DNA of 64,000 nucleotides. Source: Burkholderia sp. (lineage in GTDB: Bacteria; Pseudomonadota; Gammaproteobacteria; Burkholderiales; Burkholderiaceae). This document shows, one piece after another, positions 62,229 through 64,000 of this stretch. Each line of letters starts with the position of its first letter. Position 1 is the stretch's first letter. The position numbers were made by a program, and so were the translations under genes. The stretch covers positions 118,032 through 182,031 of the forward strand of contig JAIRVP010000076.1 of the NCBI GenBank assembly GCA_031253835.1. Reading direction: 5' to 3'. Under the pieces are notes generated by a model. It saw only the letters and a program-made list of their open reading frames with translations. It ran no database searches and was not told the DNA's origin.

Positions 62229-62519
62229 GTGAAAGTTCGTCAGTTCATTGGTACCGCGCTCGTTCTGGCGCTGATCAGCCCGATCGCGCACGCGGACATG
62301 TCGGAAGTGAAGCAGGACATCAAGCGCGATTCGAAGGAAGCCGCGCACAAGACCGGCGAAGCGGCGCGCAGCTTCGGCCACGCGACCGCGAGCGCCGCGA
62401 AGGCGGTCGGGCACGGTGTCGCGCATGCGTCGCGCGAAGGCTGGGATGCCACCAAGCGCACGACGAAGCGGATCTTCCACAAGAACGACTCGGGCGAGTC
62501 GTCCGGAAAGAGCGATTGA
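62229..62519 (+). CDS. Small exported Lys/Ala-rich protein at the end of the aryl-polyene-type cluster
   Basis: A 96-residue protein. The N-terminal ~22 residues are a clear signal peptide ('FIGTALVLALISPIAHA'). The mature part is very polar, with a run of amphipathic helix of the form K-x-x-x-K/A ('DIKRDSKEAAHKTGEAARSFGHATASAAKAVGHG') and a Ser/Lys-rich tail. I do not recognise a family. The GTG start at 62229 has AAGGAAA about nine bases upstream. It follows the dehydratase by 27 bases and precedes a large hairpin, so it may be the last gene of the operon. Confidence 0.7.
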   Translation: MKVRQFIGTALVLALISPIAHADMSEVKQDIKRDSKEAAHKTGEAARSFGHATASAAKAVGHGVAHASREGWDATKRTTKRIFHKNDSGESSGKSD

Positions 62520-62565
62520 TCACGCATCCCGCGCGCATCGCCGAAGGCATGCGCGCGGGGCGTGA
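62520..62565 (+). terminator. Long hairpin closing the rightward arm
   Basis: Nearly continuous stem: TCACGC (62520–62525) with GCGTGA (62560–62565), CCCGCGCGCAT (62528–62538) with ATGCGCGCGGG (62549–62559), and an inner GCC-GAA-GGC. It starts directly after the stop codon. No T-run follows, so it may be a terminator without a U-tract or a 3'-end stabiliser. Confidence 0.5.
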
Positions 62566-62598
62566 TTGCGCATCGATCGCGACGCGCCGGGCCTGCCG

Positions 62599-62805
62599 TC
62601 AACGCGCCCCGCGCACGCGGCGTGCCTGTCGTGCCGGCCGGCGCGCGAAGCACCTGCCGTACGCGACGAGCCAGCAATCGCGGTGATCGAAGTTCCGCAG
62701 CAGCCGCGCGCGGCGCCGCTCGAGCCAGTAGAGCGAGACCGCCATTGCCAGCGCGACGGCCAGTGCCGTGCCGCCGATCGCGAGTCCCATCCAGGTGTCG
62801 CCCAT
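62599..62805 (-). CDS. Small single-pass membrane protein
   Basis: A 68-residue protein with one N-terminal hydrophobic helix ('MGLAIGGTALAVALAMAVSLYWL', ~5–27) followed by a basic tail ('ERRRARLLRNF', 'CFARRPARQARRVRG') with two Cys. The ATG 62805 has GGAGAACGC upstream, a good ribosome site. It lies about 110 bases after phaB on the same strand. No family is recognised. The open frame is short, so existence is probable rather than certain. Confidence 0.55.
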   Translation of the reverse strand: MGDTWMGLAIGGTALAVALAMAVSLYWLERRRARLLRNFDHRDCWLVAYGRCFARRPARQARRVRGAR

Positions 62806-62914
62806 GCGTTCTCCGGAATGCGAGGCCGAAGCAGCGCCAGTGCCGCCGCCCCGGTACTGGATAGTGCAAAACGCGGCCCGTCACGTGCGCGAACGCCGTG
62901 CGGGCCGCCGCGCG

Positions 62915-63658
62915 TCAGTGCATGTGCTGGCCGCCGTTGATCGCGATGTTGGAGCCCGTCACGAAGCCGGCCTCCTCCGAGCACAGGTAAGCGACCAGCG
63001 CCGCGACTTCCTCGGGCTTGCCGAGCCGGCCCGCCGGAATCTGCGGGAGGATCTTCGAGTCGAGGATGTCCTGCGGGATCGCCGTCACCATCTTCGTCGC
63101 GAGGTAGCCCGGCGACACCGTGTTCACCGTCACGCCCTTGCGCGCGATCTCGAGCGCGAGCGATTTCGTGAAGCCGTGCATGCCGGCCTTCGCGGCCGCA
63201 TAGTTGGTCTGGCCGACCGAACCCTTCGAGCCGTTCACCGACGAGATGTTGACGATACGACCCCAGCCGCGCTCGACCATGCTTTCGCAGACGGGCTTCG
63301 TCATGTTGAACACGGAGTCGAGGTTGGTGCGGATCACCGCATCCCAGTTGACCTTGTCGAGCTTGCGCAGCGTCATGTCGCGCGTGATGCCCGCGTTGTT
63401 CACGAGAATGTCGACCGGGCCGACGTCCCGCACGATCTTCTCGATGCATTGCTGGCACGAATCGTGATCGGCCACGTCCACCGGGTACGCATGGAACTCG
63501 CGGCCGGCCGCATGCATCTCGGTCAGCCAGCGGTCCGCGCCGGCGTTGTTCGGCGAATACGTGACGACTACCCGGTGGCCCGCGTCGTTCAACCTGATGC
63601 TGACCGCTTCGCCAAGACCGCCCATTCCACCTGTCACAACTGCAATTCGCTTAGTCAT
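62915..63658 (-). CDS. phaB: Acetoacetyl-CoA reductase
   Basis: A 247-residue short-chain dehydrogenase very close to PhaB: 'RIAVVTGGMGGLGEAV' at the start, 'NNAGITRDMTLRKLDKVNWDAVIRTNLDSVFNMTK', 'GWGRIVNISSVNGSKGSVGQTNYAAAKAG', 'TVNTVSPGYLATKMV' and 'NGGQHMH' at the end. It uses NADPH to make (R)-3-hydroxybutyryl-CoA, the monomer for polyhydroxybutyrate. ATG 63658 (MTKRIAVV) is chosen to match family N-termini; a TTG at 63676 is in frame. phaA lies upstream on the same strand, separated by a 216-base gap with a strong hairpin. Confidence 0.93.
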   Translation of the reverse strand: MTKRIAVVTGGMGGLGEAVSIRLNDAGHRVVVTYSPNNAGADRWLTEMHAAGREFHAYPVDVADHDSCQQCIEKIVRDVGPVDILVNNAGITRDMTLRKLDKVNWDAVIRTNLDSVFNMTKPVCESMVERGWGRIVNISSVNGSKGSVGQTNYAAAKAGMHGFTKSLALEIARKGVTVNTVSPGYLATKMVTAIPQDILDSKILPQIPAGRLGKPEEVAALVAYLCSEEAGFVTGSNIAINGGQHMH

Positions 63659-63693
63659 CCTATAAATTACCGACAAAAAAGTAATCGATGAAT

Positions 63694-63728
63694 GCGGGGC
63701 GGCGGCATCGTACCTGCTGCCGCCCCGC
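63694..63728 (-). terminator. Hairpin between phaA and phaB
   Basis: Fourteen-base stem with one mismatch (63694–63707 and 63715–63728), seven-base loop, very GC-rich. On the minus strand a TTTTTT run (63675–63680) follows after about 13 bases, so it is not a classical terminator. It may reduce readthrough or mark an mRNA processing point between the two genes. Confidence 0.45.
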
Positions 63729-63874
63729 CGCTTCGATGCGCAACCGCCCGCGTCGCGGGCGCGGTACGCACCGGAACCTCGCGCGTGTTATTGACTGCCT
63801 GTCGTGCGCGAAACCCGCCTGGTTCGCCTGCGACGCCGGCCGGCGCCTCAGCGAACCGTGTCGTCAGACCCTCT

Positions 63875-64000
63875 TCAAACGCGCTCGACCGCGAGCGCGA
63901 CACCCATCCCGCCGCCGATGCACAGCGACGCCAGCCCGCGCTTCGCATCGCGCTTGACCATCTCGTGCAGCAGCGTCACCAGGATCCGGCAGCCCGACGC
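63875..64000 (-). CDS. phaA: Acetyl-CoA acetyltransferase, 3' end (partial)
   Basis: The last 41 codons and stop of a thiolase that continues beyond the right edge. The residues 'ASGCRILVTLLHEMVKRD' and 'GLASLCIGGGMGVALAVER' match the C-terminus of PhaA-type acetyl-CoA acetyltransferases, including the second catalytic Cys in 'CIGGGMG'. It condenses two acetyl-CoA to acetoacetyl-CoA, feeding phaB. The upstream phaC synthase, if present, is outside the window. Confidence 0.9.
   Translation of the reverse strand, partial: ASGCRILVTLLHEMVKRDAKRGLASLCIGGGMGVALAVERV

Noticed and set aside
62520..63458. A 312-codon minus-strand frame covering most of phaB and the small membrane gene
   Set aside because: It runs in another frame across phaB, which is unmistakable; composition is shadow-like.

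Overview
The window is GC-rich (about two thirds G+C) chromosomal DNA of a beta-proteobacterium. Gene content and order point to Burkholderia, most likely the B. cepacia complex. The signs are a phaA/phaB pair, a ubiE–Tim44–ubiJ–ubiB block, a lut/lldP lactate island, many GTG starts and dense ATGA-coupled operons. I see no rRNA, tRNA, IS element, prophage or CRISPR array, so the segment looks like core or long-resident DNA. All family assignments were made by reading motifs; no database search was run.

Left part (1–10.5 kb): a partial Atm1-type ABC exporter; a YciA-like thioesterase; a nitrate-reductase-associated protein divergent from fdhD; and a beta-oxidation unit read leftwards (TetR regulator, acyl-CoA dehydrogenase, FadN-type bifunctional enzyme, thiolase, terminator, then an enoyl-CoA hydratase). 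Next (10.6–21.3 kb) comes a long run of leftward genes: HIT protein, DUF971, ubiE, Tim44-like, ubiJ, ubiB, TPMT-like methyltransferase, FmdB-like, DUF502, aspS, nudB and clsB. It combines ubiquinone biosynthesis, translation, folate and cardiolipin functions.

Middle (21.4–47.4 kb): a 1341-residue FAD/Fe-S oxidoreductase; ilvA and queF; a VOC protein; a D-amino-acid island (RidA, N-acyl-D-amino-acid deacylase and RpiR regulator, divergent from a D-serine-dehydratase-like enzyme); a DJ-1/PfpI protein; an MFS pump with MarR; EcsC and alpha/beta hydrolase; a secreted CHRD protein; a strong orphan terminator that suggests a small RNA; a class II aldolase; a ClsC-like phospholipase D; and an L-lactate system (GntR regulator divergent from lutA-lutC-lutB-lldP, with an LldR-like operator between them). 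An M48 lipoprotein protease closes this part.

Right part (48.3–62.5 kb): an aryl-polyene/xanthomonadin-type biosynthetic cluster in two divergent arms. The left arm has an acyl carrier protein, ketoreductase, chorismatase-like enzyme (the likely source of a hydroxybenzoate starter) and glycosyltransferase. The right arm has a COG4648 membrane protein, an AMP-ligase fused to a dehydratase, a lysophospholipid-type acyltransferase, a LolA-like carrier, an MMPL exporter, a NodB-like deacetylase, an active ketosynthase, a chain-length-factor-like ketosynthase, a second dehydratase and a small exported Lys-rich protein. Together they would activate an aromatic acid, extend it into a polyene on the carrier protein, attach it to a lipid and export it to the outer membrane. 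The window ends in a polyhydroxyalkanoate locus (phaB and the 3' end of phaA).
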